This document shows positions 9,591 through 17,843 of a stretch of DNA of 35,238 nt, one piece after another (position 1 is the first letter of the stretch; every line of letters begins with the position of its first letter). The stretch is from NCBI GenBank assembly GCA_018819345.1, contig JAHJQG010000007.1, positions 1 to 35,238 on the forward strand, in the 5' to 3' direction. The notes under the pieces were generated by a model. The model was given only the letters and a program-made list of their open reading frames with translations. It searched no databases and had not been told where the DNA came from. Both the position numbers and the translations under genes were made by a program. Source of the stretch: Nanobdellota archaeon. GTDB lineage: Archaea; Nanobdellota; Nanobdellia; Woesearchaeales; CG1-02-33-12.

Positions 9591-10061
9591 ATGAGTTCTA
9601 TCTTATTTTGTGAAGAAGGAGGTTTTATTATAGCAATAAAAAAAGTAGATAAAATAAAAGTTGAATATGAAGGAAAACTAGAAGATGGAACAGTCTTTGA
9701 CAGCTCAGAAAAGCATGGAAAGCCTTTGGAGTTTGAGGTAGGTGCAAAGCAGGTCATAAAAGGATTTGAAGAGGCTGTTCTAGGAATGGAAAAAGGAGAT
9801 GAAAAAGAAATAACCTTAAAGCCATCTGAAGCTTATGGGGATCATAATCTTGAATTAGTGAAAAAGGTTCCAAAAGAGCATCTTCCAAAAGACAAGGAGT
9901 TAAAAACCGGCATGATGCTGCTTATGAAACTTCCAAATGGAGCACAGATTCCAGCAAAGATAGCAGAAGTTAGTGATAAGGAAGTTACTCTTGACTTAAA
10001 CCATCCTTTGGTTGGAAAGACCTTGGTTTTCAAGATTAAGATTGCAGATATTTCTTCTTAA
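9591..10061 (+). CDS. FKBP-type peptidyl-prolyl isomerase (SlyD-like); true start may be ATA at 9630
   Basis: KVEYEGKLEDGTVFDSSEKHGKPLEFEVGAKQVIKGFEEAVLGMEKGDEKEI; strong SD AAGGAGGT at 9616-9623 lies inside the ORF. Confidence 0.93.
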   Translation: MSSILFCEEGGFIIAIKKVDKIKVEYEGKLEDGTVFDSSEKHGKPLEFEVGAKQVIKGFEEAVLGMEKGDEKEITLKPSEAYGDHNLELVKKVPKEHLPKDKELKTGMMLLMKLPNGAQIPAKIAEVSDKEVTLDLNHPLVGKTLVFKIKIADISS

Positions 10062-10064
10062 TTT

Positions 10065-10139
10065 TTACATCAATGCACTAAATAAAGTAAGCAATACAAT
10101 CATGGTTGCAAGTATTAGATAAGAAATTTTTTTAATCAT
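10065..10139 (-). CDS. candidate 24-aa hydrophobic membrane microprotein (not in the ORF track)
   Basis: ATG 10139..TAA 10065 reads MIKKISYLILATMIVLLTLFSALM; starts 1 nt after the signal peptidase stop. Confidence 0.4.
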   Translation of the reverse strand: MIKKISYLILATMIVLLTLFSALM

Positions 10140-10140
10140 T

Positions 10141-10632
10141 TTAGTATATAATAGCTACGAGAACTCTTTTTATCTGATTAAATCTTATTTTCCCGGGATC
10201 AGGGCTCTGGTTGTTGTCCCCTTTAACAATGCAGTACCATCCTTCTTCATCACTGCCTATTTTTATTATTCTGTGGATTATTGTTCCATCAGCGTAGTCT
10301 GACTTATATGATATTATATCCCCTACATGTATATCATCAGCTGATTTTGGAATGATTTCTATTGCATTAGCTGTTTCATCAATTATTGGATCCATTGAAT
10401 TTGTGTCTGTGAATGAAGCCCACTCAGCATCTTTTAGGTTGATAATAACCCTATCATTGTATACTTTTATCTGGTCTTCCTTTATCCAGTCACCCGGGGA
10501 ATCTTTTTCTATACCATCCTGGAATAATGATAAAGGCCTTTCTAGAAAACTTAGCTCGCTGTATGCATCATTAAGTATTAATCCGAGCATGAATGCAAGC
10601 AATACAGCAATAATTTGTTTCCTGTTTAACAT
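10141..10632 (-). CDS. signal peptidase I, archaeal/eukaryotic (Sec11-like, Ser-His) type
   Basis: N-terminal TM, TDTNSMDPIIDETANAIEIIP (catalytic Ser), HVGDIISY, GTIIHRIIKI (His in place of Lys), GDNNQSPDPG. Confidence 0.88.
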   Translation of the reverse strand: MLNRKQIIAVLLAFMLGLILNDAYSELSFLERPLSLFQDGIEKDSPGDWIKEDQIKVYNDRVIINLKDAEWASFTDTNSMDPIIDETANAIEIIPKSADDIHVGDIISYKSDYADGTIIHRIIKIGSDEEGWYCIVKGDNNQSPDPGKIRFNQIKRVLVAIIY

Positions 10633-10667
10633 AATACCCCCAATCTAACTACTAAATAGTAACACCC

Positions 10668-10688
10668 ATATATAAATCTTTCTATTTT
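10668..10688 (-). promoter_or_regulatory. BRE/TATA promoter (minus strand AAAATAGAAAGATTTATATA) for the signal peptidase
   Basis: Plus strand reads atatataaatctttctatttt; same motif as other promoters in the window. Confidence 0.6.
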
Positions 10689-10722
10689 TTAATTATTAAG
10701 AAGTAGTAAACAAATCAAAGAA

Positions 10723-10926
10723 CTAGAGTTTATTATCAATTGTTTCTTTAGTTTCTCCGCTAATTTTTTTATAAGAATGCCTATGGTCCCATTCTGTTTT
10801 AGTATAATTTTTTTTATCTCTAAACCCATCTCTTGTGTGGGGCTCTCCAGAAATAAAATTATAGTAAAGTGATCTTCCGATTTCTTTTATTATTTCATAA
10901 AATGATTCAGGCTTTTTATATTCCAT
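10723..10926 (-). CDS. small hypothetical protein
   Basis: 67 aa ORF with its own BRE/TATA motif (10949-10968, minus strand). Confidence 0.55.
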   Translation of the reverse strand: MEYKKPESFYEIIKEIGRSLYYNFISGEPHTRDGFRDKKNYTKTEWDHRHSYKKISGETKETIDNKL

Positions 10927-10999
10927 AATCTCCTTAAAGCATAAGAACTATATAAATCTTTCTCTTTTAGTTACTGAATGGTAATTAAAGAATTATTAT

Positions 11000-11575
11000 T
11001 TAAGCCTTGAATAATTTTTCTCTAAGATTAATAATTGATTTATTAACCTCAATTAGTTCTTGATATACATTTAAAATTTTGTTAGTACTATTTAAACATT
11101 CAACCAATCCTAATTTTATATTTTTTGAATGTCTTATACTATCAATTTTGTTAAAATCTTCTAAGCAGTCTTTTCCATAATTAATATAATTTGTTATAAC
11201 CTGATAATCTTTAAGGTTATCATTGTAATACTTATCTATTAAAGAAGGATTAACTAAACCAACAAATGAAATAATTCTTCTAATTTCTTCTGGTTGTTTT
11301 TTAAAATTATCAATAATCTTATCAATGTTTTCTAGGTTTCCACTATTTAGTTTTAGTTCTTCTTTTGTTTTTGATAAATCTTCCTTTATTGTTTTAGAAT
11401 ATTCCTTACTTGATTTTAATAGTTTTTTTATATATTTTTCATGATTTTTTTTAAATTCTATCTTACTATAAACAAGAGTTACACCCTCATTAGAAATAGA
11501 AAAACCTATTTGAGGTTCATCAAAATCGTATTCAAAATTACTAATATCCCTATGAATAACATAAGTTTCAACCAT
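11000..11575 (-). CDS. hypothetical protein, predicted coiled coil
   Basis: 191 aa ORF rich in Lys/Glu/Leu heptad-like runs; TATA-like TTTTATAAA upstream. Confidence 0.65.
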   Translation of the reverse strand: MVETYVIHRDISNFEYDFDEPQIGFSISNEGVTLVYSKIEFKKNHEKYIKKLLKSSKEYSKTIKEDLSKTKEELKLNSGNLENIDKIIDNFKKQPEEIRRIISFVGLVNPSLIDKYYNDNLKDYQVITNYINYGKDCLEDFNKIDSIRHSKNIKLGLVECLNSTNKILNVYQELIEVNKSIINLREKLFKA

Positions 11576-11647
11576 CTTATGTTATGATTGCCCATCCTTT
11601 ATAAAACTTTTTATTTTAACTATAATAAAATAGTAACACTTAATAAA

Positions 11648-13537
11648 TTATTTAAGCCTGATGGCCTCTAAATTCCTTGGCGCAGATGTTTCTATTCTGT
11701 TGAGTTTGTGAATAGAGCTTGCGAGGTCAAGACATCTTGAGCTCTCGCCATGATTTACAATAACCTTTTTTGGCTTTGGCTCACACCTATAAACAAAATT
11801 AAGCAGCTGCTTTCTTCCGCTGTGGCCTGTGAAACCTTCGATGGTATCCACTTCCATTTTTATTTGTGTTATTTCCTTGCTTCCATCCACTGACATCTCT
11901 TTTTCTCCTCTTTGAATTCTTCTTCCAAGAGAGCCCTCTCCCTGATAACAGACAAAAAGCAGGGTGTTTTTTGGATTGTCAGCAAGCTGTTTTAAGTATT
12001 GTACAGAAGGACCTCCGACAAGCATACCTGATGTAGCAAGAATAATGCATGAGCCAGTTTCTTCTATAACCTGGGTTCTTTCCTTCTGAGAGCCAACTCT
12101 TTTAAATATCTCAGATAAAAATGGGTTCTGATCCTTATGAAAAATCTGCTTTCTTACAATACCATTCAAAAACTCAGGATATGCTGTATGGATTGCTGTT
12201 ATATCCCAGACGCTTCCGTCTATAAAAACAGGGACCTTTTCAATATTTCCATTTCTTATCATATTTTCAACTATTAATAAGACCTCTTGTGCTCTTCCAG
12301 AACCAAGGACAGGAACAAGAACCTTTCCCTTCCTGTCAATAGTCCTCTTGATTATGTCTGCAAACTCATCCTCACATTCCTTTCTTGACTGCAATATATT
12401 TTCACGACCCCCATAAGTGCTTTCTATCATCAGGGTTTCAAGTCTTGGAAATTTTGTGACTGCTGTATCAAGCAACCTTGTTTTTCCAAACTTCATATCT
12501 CCTGTATAGACTATATTATGCAGCCCATTACCTATATGCAGATGCACCATAGCAGAACCTAAAATATGTCCTGCATTATAAAGTGTTATCCTAATATCTG
12601 GTGTTATGTCGCTTACCTCATTATAATCAAGGCAGATAGTGTGTTTTACCATTTCCTTTATGTTATCAATTGTGAATATTGGCTCTTTTCCATTTGACCT
12701 CATTATCTTAACATAATCCAATAAAAGCAAAGCAGATACATCTCTTGTTGGTGCTGTGCAGTAAACCGGGCCCCTGTAACCATACTTATACAGGTAAGGT
12801 ATAAAACCACAGTGGTCAAGATGCGAATGTGTTAAAACAACAGCATCAAGGTCATTTATATTAAACTCAGGAGCCTCAAGATATGGATAAGCATCTTTAT
12901 CAGTGGCTATATTAACACCGCAGTCAAGCAATACTCTTGATTCTGGTGTCTGCAGAAAAAGGCATGATCTTCCAACCTGTCTTGCACCTCCAAGATAGCT
13001 TACTCTAATCCATTCATTCTTTTTTTCCCTTATCCAGCCATCATAAATCCTGTGGCCGATTTTATCAAGAAATTTTCTCCTGTAATCTGAATTTTGGTAT
13101 AAAACAGCCCTTATGTTTTCAATAAGCTGCGATCTTATTGCAGGCTTTCTCCTTATTAATGGAACCCACAAGGTTTTTTTCCTTATCTCCCTTAAAATAT
13201 CTCCTTGCTTTCCAATTGCAAGCCCGGGTTTTTCTGCCTCTATTATAACCCTTGAACGCTGCGGGTCAAATATTACCTTGTCAACACCAGCCTCTTCAGG
13301 AATAACATTCTTTATGAGTTTTTCAGCATCTTCTACATCAAGAGTTATTGCTGGATCTGGCCTTAGCTCAACCCTTTTTTTGATATTATTAACTATCTTT
13401 CTTATGAGCCCATTATTATCAAAAAAAAAGTCTTTGTCCTTTGTGTAAAGGACTATATTTGCTCCCTCAAAACAAGCATCACTTATCTTTTCCCCTGGCA
13501 GCTGACTTAGAATTTCTTTTATTATTACATTATTCAT
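11648..13537 (-). CDS. fttA: transcription termination factor FttA / aCPSF1 (KH + metallo-beta-lactamase + beta-CASP ribonuclease)
   Basis: N-terminal KH domains, LTHSHLDHCGFIPYLYKYG, GHILGSAMVHLHIG, beta-CASP TSGMLVGGPSVQYL and GFTGHSGRKQL; ATG 13537 after GGTG. Confidence 0.95.
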   Translation of the reverse strand: MNNVIIKEILSQLPGEKISDACFEGANIVLYTKDKDFFFDNNGLIRKIVNNIKKRVELRPDPAITLDVEDAEKLIKNVIPEEAGVDKVIFDPQRSRVIIEAEKPGLAIGKQGDILREIRKKTLWVPLIRRKPAIRSQLIENIRAVLYQNSDYRRKFLDKIGHRIYDGWIREKKNEWIRVSYLGGARQVGRSCLFLQTPESRVLLDCGVNIATDKDAYPYLEAPEFNINDLDAVVLTHSHLDHCGFIPYLYKYGYRGPVYCTAPTRDVSALLLLDYVKIMRSNGKEPIFTIDNIKEMVKHTICLDYNEVSDITPDIRITLYNAGHILGSAMVHLHIGNGLHNIVYTGDMKFGKTRLLDTAVTKFPRLETLMIESTYGGRENILQSRKECEDEFADIIKRTIDRKGKVLVPVLGSGRAQEVLLIVENMIRNGNIEKVPVFIDGSVWDITAIHTAYPEFLNGIVRKQIFHKDQNPFLSEIFKRVGSQKERTQVIEETGSCIILATSGMLVGGPSVQYLKQLADNPKNTLLFVCYQGEGSLGRRIQRGEKEMSVDGSKEITQIKMEVDTIEGFTGHSGRKQLLNFVYRCEPKPKKVIVNHGESSRCLDLASSIHKLNRIETSAPRNLEAIRLK

Positions 13538-13566
13538 TAAATGCACCTTTTATAATTTAAGAAAAA

Positions 13567-14205
13567 TTACTGTAAATCTGTTTTAATTTCTTTTTCAAGA
13601 ACTGTTTTAATGCCTTCTTTTGTTACTGTCACAACATCAATACCACTGCCTGTTGCAGAATCTCTCTGGAGAGCAGCATTAATACATTTAACAGCTAACT
13701 TTATTCCCTCATCTATTTTCATATCACTTTTGTATAAGGTTTCAAGAACACCATATGCCATCACAGAGCCAGAACCAGAGGATACATAGCTATCATGTTT
13801 TGTCAGTGAGCCATCAGCATAAATATCATAAAGATGAAATCCCCCATAATCACTTCCTGCAAACAGAAAGTGTGATATCCCTGGTATCATGGACATCTTC
13901 CTTATATTAGAATAAACAAGTCCTGCAAGCAGATTAACAGATTCCTTAACATTTGCTTTTCTTTCTGTTCTGATTTCTTTTAAGCTAAGCTCTGCCTTGA
14001 TTAACTTTACAAGCAGCTGGACATCTGAGACAACACCTGCTGTTGTCAAGGCCATATTATCATTTATTTTGTATATTTTCTGTGCTTTTTTATCAGTAAT
14101 AAAGTTTCCAGCAGTTGCTCTCTTGTCTGCTGCAAGAACAATACCATCTTTGCACATAATGCCTACTGTTGTAGTTCCGGTTTTCATAACATTCTGATTT
14201 TCCAT
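13567..14205 (-). CDS. psmB: proteasome subunit beta
   Basis: Propeptide then TTTVGIMCKDGIVLAADKRATAGNFITDKKAQKIYKI, GSGSVMAYGVLE. Confidence 0.95.
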   Translation of the reverse strand: MENQNVMKTGTTTVGIMCKDGIVLAADKRATAGNFITDKKAQKIYKINDNMALTTAGVVSDVQLLVKLIKAELSLKEIRTERKANVKESVNLLAGLVYSNIRKMSMIPGISHFLFAGSDYGGFHLYDIYADGSLTKHDSYVSSGSGSVMAYGVLETLYKSDMKIDEGIKLAVKCINAALQRDSATGSGIDVVTVTKEGIKTVLEKEIKTDLQ

Positions 14206-14352
14206 AGCATTAACACCTTCCAGAAATATTCTTTTATAGAATGAATTAATTGCTGTAAAGGATAGGACATATTTAAATCTTGCGGTTTTTGATTTTTATA
14301 ATTTGATTATAGGCTTTCTAAAACAGTTCTCAATATTCCAAAAAAATCTACC

Positions 14353-14366
14353 AAAAGATTTATATA
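14353..14366 (+). promoter_or_regulatory. BRE/TATA promoter AAAAGATTTATATA for eIF1A
   Basis: About 23 nt before ATG 14389, consistent with a leaderless transcript. Confidence 0.6.
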
Positions 14367-14388
14367 AAAAGCTCATTTTTTCTGTTTT

Positions 14389-14733
14389 ATGAGCAGAAAA
14401 AAAGAAGAAGCTGCAAAACAGGAAGAAATAAACCAGCAGATTATGAGGATAAAACTGCCTAGTGGCAAGCAAACCTTTGGCATCTTAGAGCAAAGATTAG
14501 GTGCAAGCAGGACAAAAGTAAGGTGCCTTGATGGCAAGACCCGTATTTGCAGGATTCCAGGCAGGCTAAAGAGAAGGCTCTGGGTAAGGCAGGGTGATCT
14601 TGTTATAGTTGAGCCATGGGAATTTGGCGGCGATGAGAAAGGGGATATTATCTATAAGTATAGGCCTGTGCAGGTAAGCTGGCTTCGAAGAAAGGGTTAT
14701 ATAAAAGAACTTGATTCCTTTGAAGAATTCTAA
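14389..14733 (+). CDS. translation initiation factor eIF-1A
   Basis: MRIKLPSGKQTFGILEQRLGASRTKVRCLDGKTRICRIPGRLKRRLWVRQGDLVIVEPWEF. Confidence 0.94.
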   Translation: MSRKKEEAAKQEEINQQIMRIKLPSGKQTFGILEQRLGASRTKVRCLDGKTRICRIPGRLKRRLWVRQGDLVIVEPWEFGGDEKGDIIYKYRPVQVSWLRRKGYIKELDSFEEF

Positions 14734-14785
14734 TTACTACTCTAGAATAAAAAACTTTATATATGAGCACTGTTATTTACATATT

Positions 14786-15439
14786 ATGGACAAAAAATAC
14801 TTTATAATTATAGCCATATTTTTTATAAATCTTATAGGTCTGACAAGCATAATATTTAATATAAAGGATTTTTTTGTTCCAGAGCTATTAGTACTGCTAT
14901 TGTTCCTTATATCAGCAGTTATAATCACCTATAATCTCTATAATCAAAGAAGAGCAGCATGGATTATGGCATTGCTTTTTTTTGCAGCATATTTCATCAA
15001 TATAACTTTCCTCTATTTTTATTCACAAAATCAGGCATTATTTGTTCTGCTTATGCTGACTACTATTATAGGACTTATTATGTCAATAGAGAACATTAAG
15101 GGAAAAATAAGGCCAAGGTCAGAATATGAAAGAGAAATTATGCATGAAGCTGAGGAACTTACTAAAGCAGAGAAACACCTTGAAGGAGAAATCCCTGATA
15201 TTATTGTTGAAGAGCTGAAACCATCAAAACACTTTGTTGAAACAAGGGTTAAAAAGCCAAAAAAGAGGAAAATAGCAGGAAAACCAATAAAGAGATATAT
15301 AGCAAGCAGGAAAGGCGTTAATTATCATGAACCAAAGTGCAGGTGGGCAAGGAAAATTCTGCCAAAAAGAAAAATAATATTTAAAAGCAAAAAAGAGGCT
15401 GAGGAAGACGGCCTCAAGCCATGCAAATGTGTAAAATAG
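14786..15439 (+). CDS. multi-TM membrane protein with C-terminal Ada-type zinc-binding-like motif
   Basis: ATG 14786 preceded by ACTTTATATATG; several TM segments; C-terminus YIASRKGVNYHEPKCRWARKILPKRKIIFKSKKEAEEDGLKPCKC. Confidence 0.75.
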   Translation: MDKKYFIIIAIFFINLIGLTSIIFNIKDFFVPELLVLLLFLISAVIITYNLYNQRRAAWIMALLFFAAYFINITFLYFYSQNQALFVLLMLTTIIGLIMSIENIKGKIRPRSEYEREIMHEAEELTKAEKHLEGEIPDIIVEELKPSKHFVETRVKKPKKRKIAGKPIKRYIASRKGVNYHEPKCRWARKILPKRKIIFKSKKEAEEDGLKPCKCVK

Positions 15440-15445
15440 AATTTT

Positions 15446-15904
15446 TTATTTTTCTCTAATAAAATAAATTATTAAACAAGCAATACCTATGCAAATACAG
15501 GAGTCTCCTATGTTGAAGACCGGCCAAATCCTGAAGTCAAGAAAATCTATTACAAAACCAAATAATAATCTGTCAATCAGGTTTGATACAGTTCCGCCAA
15601 GAATAAGCCCTGAAAATATTTGTAAGGACTTTTTTTCTTGAATCTTATCATAGTAAAGAAGTATTATTCCAATAACAATTATTGAAAACCATAGCAACAA
15701 GCTTGTTTTGCCCTGCATTATTCCAAAACCAGCACCAGAGTTAGTTACATAGGTTATATGAAAAATATTATTTATTACAGGAATTGAGTCTCCAAGATTC
15801 ATGCTGTTTCTGATAAAAAACTTGACTATCTGGTCTGATAAAACCACACATATGGAAACTAAAAAGAATGTAAAACCACTTTTTTTAAGAATTTTTTTTC
15901 TCAT
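15446..15904 (-). CDS. lspA: lipoprotein signal peptidase (signal peptidase II)
   Basis: VVLSDQIVKFF, TYVTNSGAGFG, GGTVSNLIDRLLFG, FNIGDSCICIG: SPase II motifs including both catalytic Asp contexts; four TM segments. Confidence 0.88.
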   Translation of the reverse strand: MRKKILKKSGFTFFLVSICVVLSDQIVKFFIRNSMNLGDSIPVINNIFHITYVTNSGAGFGIMQGKTSLLLWFSIIVIGIILLYYDKIQEKKSLQIFSGLILGGTVSNLIDRLLFGFVIDFLDFRIWPVFNIGDSCICIGIACLIIYFIREK

Positions 15905-15911
15905 GAAAAAC

Positions 15912-16364
15912 CTACTCTTTTGCAATTTTCTCCAGATTAGCAATCCTTCTGTTAAGATCATCAAGGATTAGTTTTATTGTATCCAGCTTGGCAGATATGA
16001 GTTCTAATTCCTTGTCAGCTGTAGTTGATTGCTGGGTTTGCTTAAATGATTCTATGCCTGATGGCTTATTTGCATCAAAACCCGTCTGGTCAAGCGCAGA
16101 TATATCCTGAGAACCAAAGCTTTCATGTGTTGGCAATCCTGATTTGTCAAAACCACTTTTTTCACTGCCAATCCCCAAGTTATCCTGTTGAATATTGGGC
16201 ATACCCTTCTCAGAATTAAACATATCGCTTTTTGGTATCCCTGTCCTGTCATAATCCATATTCTCTGTCTGAATTCCTAAATCATCATTTAAACCAATAT
16301 TATCTTCCCCTGCAGAATGTTCTTTCCAAAATTTAAGCTTGTCGAAAATGCTGATTTTAATCAC
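15912..16364 (-). CDS. hypothetical protein with degenerate internal repeats and C-terminal coiled coil; start may be ATC at 16355
   Basis: FDKLKFWKEHS N-terminus; repeats around DYDRTGIPKSDMF / GFDKSGLPTHESF / GFDANKPSGIESF; C-terminal ELISAKLDTIKLILDDLNRRIANLEK. Confidence 0.7.
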   Translation of the reverse strand: MIKISIFDKLKFWKEHSAGEDNIGLNDDLGIQTENMDYDRTGIPKSDMFNSEKGMPNIQQDNLGIGSEKSGFDKSGLPTHESFGSQDISALDQTGFDANKPSGIESFKQTQQSTTADKELELISAKLDTIKLILDDLNRRIANLEKIAKE

Positions 16365-17104
16365 CTCTTTATTGTTTGATTAATCTTATTAATAGCACTA
16401 TCTTTTGCCTTTTCAAACATATTCTTAACAAAAGATGTTGGAATTAACTTTATGAATTTAAATACAGCTGTTTCTGGATATACAATAATATTTTTCTTCT
16501 TGTACTCATTGAATATAAACAATGTGCCTTTCTTTTCAATTGCTTCACTAAATAAAACAGCAAAAACCACGGCCTTAAATTCCACAGGGTCACTAATGCC
16601 ATTAAGAGCAGGATCTATGCCTGTTTCACCCTTGTATAAACTAATTGGATCATTGGATTTCAGCACAGAATAAAGAAGATTTTTTGAGACTTTTTTACCA
16701 ATAAAATCAAGCTCTTCATCGTCAAAATCAAATGCTTTTATTTTAATTATAAACATCTTATAGTTATTGCCAAGCATTTTTTTATAATCCTGCTTTTTGA
16801 AACTATTTTGATATTCTGTAATCTGGCTTATTGTCAGAAATTCTGGTTCTTCTTCAAAATCTGTTGTAACAAAACCAGCAACAATCTTTTCATTATCCTG
16901 CAAAAGCATAAGTTTTGGTTTGGTTTCAAGATTATCTTTTAGTTCAACTGCATCCTGATAGGTAAAAAAGCCAAAAATGCTTGTTATCAAAAAAGCAATA
17001 ATCAATATCATAAGAACTGCCTTGATGAGTTTTGTAACAATCTTTAATATTACTATTGAAACTACAACAAAAATAATTATTGTTATTATCAAACCAGTAT
17101 CCAT
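16361..17104 (-). CDS. membrane-anchored hypothetical protein
   Basis: 247 aa ORF, N-terminal hydrophobic segments; GAGGTAAAATGG start context. Confidence 0.7.
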   Translation of the reverse strand: MDTGLIITIIIFVVVSIVILKIVTKLIKAVLMILIIAFLITSIFGFFTYQDAVELKDNLETKPKLMLLQDNEKIVAGFVTTDFEEEPEFLTISQITEYQNSFKKQDYKKMLGNNYKMFIIKIKAFDFDDEELDFIGKKVSKNLLYSVLKSNDPISLYKGETGIDPALNGISDPVEFKAVVFAVLFSEAIEKKGTLFIFNEYKKKNIIVYPETAVFKFIKLIPTSFVKNMFEKAKDSAINKINQTIKR

Positions 17105-17135
17105 TTTACCTCTTTTTATTTTTTAAGATTTGTTT

Positions 17136-17843
17136 TTATTTAAACCTTTTTGTTTTTATTGCTTTTAAGAGTGAATCATTTTTTCCATAAGGTTTTTTGC
17201 TGTAATATCTTTTTGCATGTTCGACTATCAATGCATGATACTCCTGATAAATCCTGAGATTTTTTGGAAGGTTGCTTTCAAATAATTTTTTGATTTCATT
17301 GTATTTTGCTTTTTGGCCAATAAAGCCAAGATTTGCAAAAACTCTTCTCGTGTAGGCGTCAACTACAAATTCCGGCACTTTAAATGCATAGAGCAGAATT
17401 GAGTCAGCTGTTTCATGGCCAATTCCCCACAACCCAAGCAGTTCATCTCTTGTTGGGGTTTTTCCTTTAAGATTGATGTAAAACTCTGCAAAAATCTTCA
17501 GTTTTTTTGCTTTCTGGTTAAAATATCCTGCTGGCTTGATGGCTTGCTTTAATTTTTCTAACTTAAGATTTTTTATTTCCTTTGGATTTAAAGCATTTAA
17601 TCCCTTCAAATTTAACAGTGCTTTTTCAACCTGCGGCCAGCTAGTGTTCTGCGTTAGGACTGCACCAATGCAAACCTCAAATCTCTGGATATTATTTTTA
17701 GGATAAGAATATTCTCCTAGATGATAACCCTTTATAGCTCCAGTTTTAGTTGGATTAGTTCCCTTACAGCCTAACAAAGGCCACCATCCCTGAGGCCCAT
17801 AAAGTTTAAGAAGCATATTATAGATTTGGTATATATTGTTCAT
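17136..17843 (-). CDS. HhH-GPD DNA glycosylase, endonuclease III-like / MagIII-like, without C-terminal 4Fe-4S cysteines
   Basis: VLTQNTSWPQVEKAL, LLGLWGIGHETADSILLYAFKVPEFVVDAYTRRV; no Cys cluster after HAKRYYSKKP. Confidence 0.87.
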   Translation of the reverse strand: MNNIYQIYNMLLKLYGPQGWWPLLGCKGTNPTKTGAIKGYHLGEYSYPKNNIQRFEVCIGAVLTQNTSWPQVEKALLNLKGLNALNPKEIKNLKLEKLKQAIKPAGYFNQKAKKLKIFAEFYINLKGKTPTRDELLGLWGIGHETADSILLYAFKVPEFVVDAYTRRVFANLGFIGQKAKYNEIKKLFESNLPKNLRIYQEYHALIVEHAKRYYSKKPYGKNDSLLKAIKTKRFK

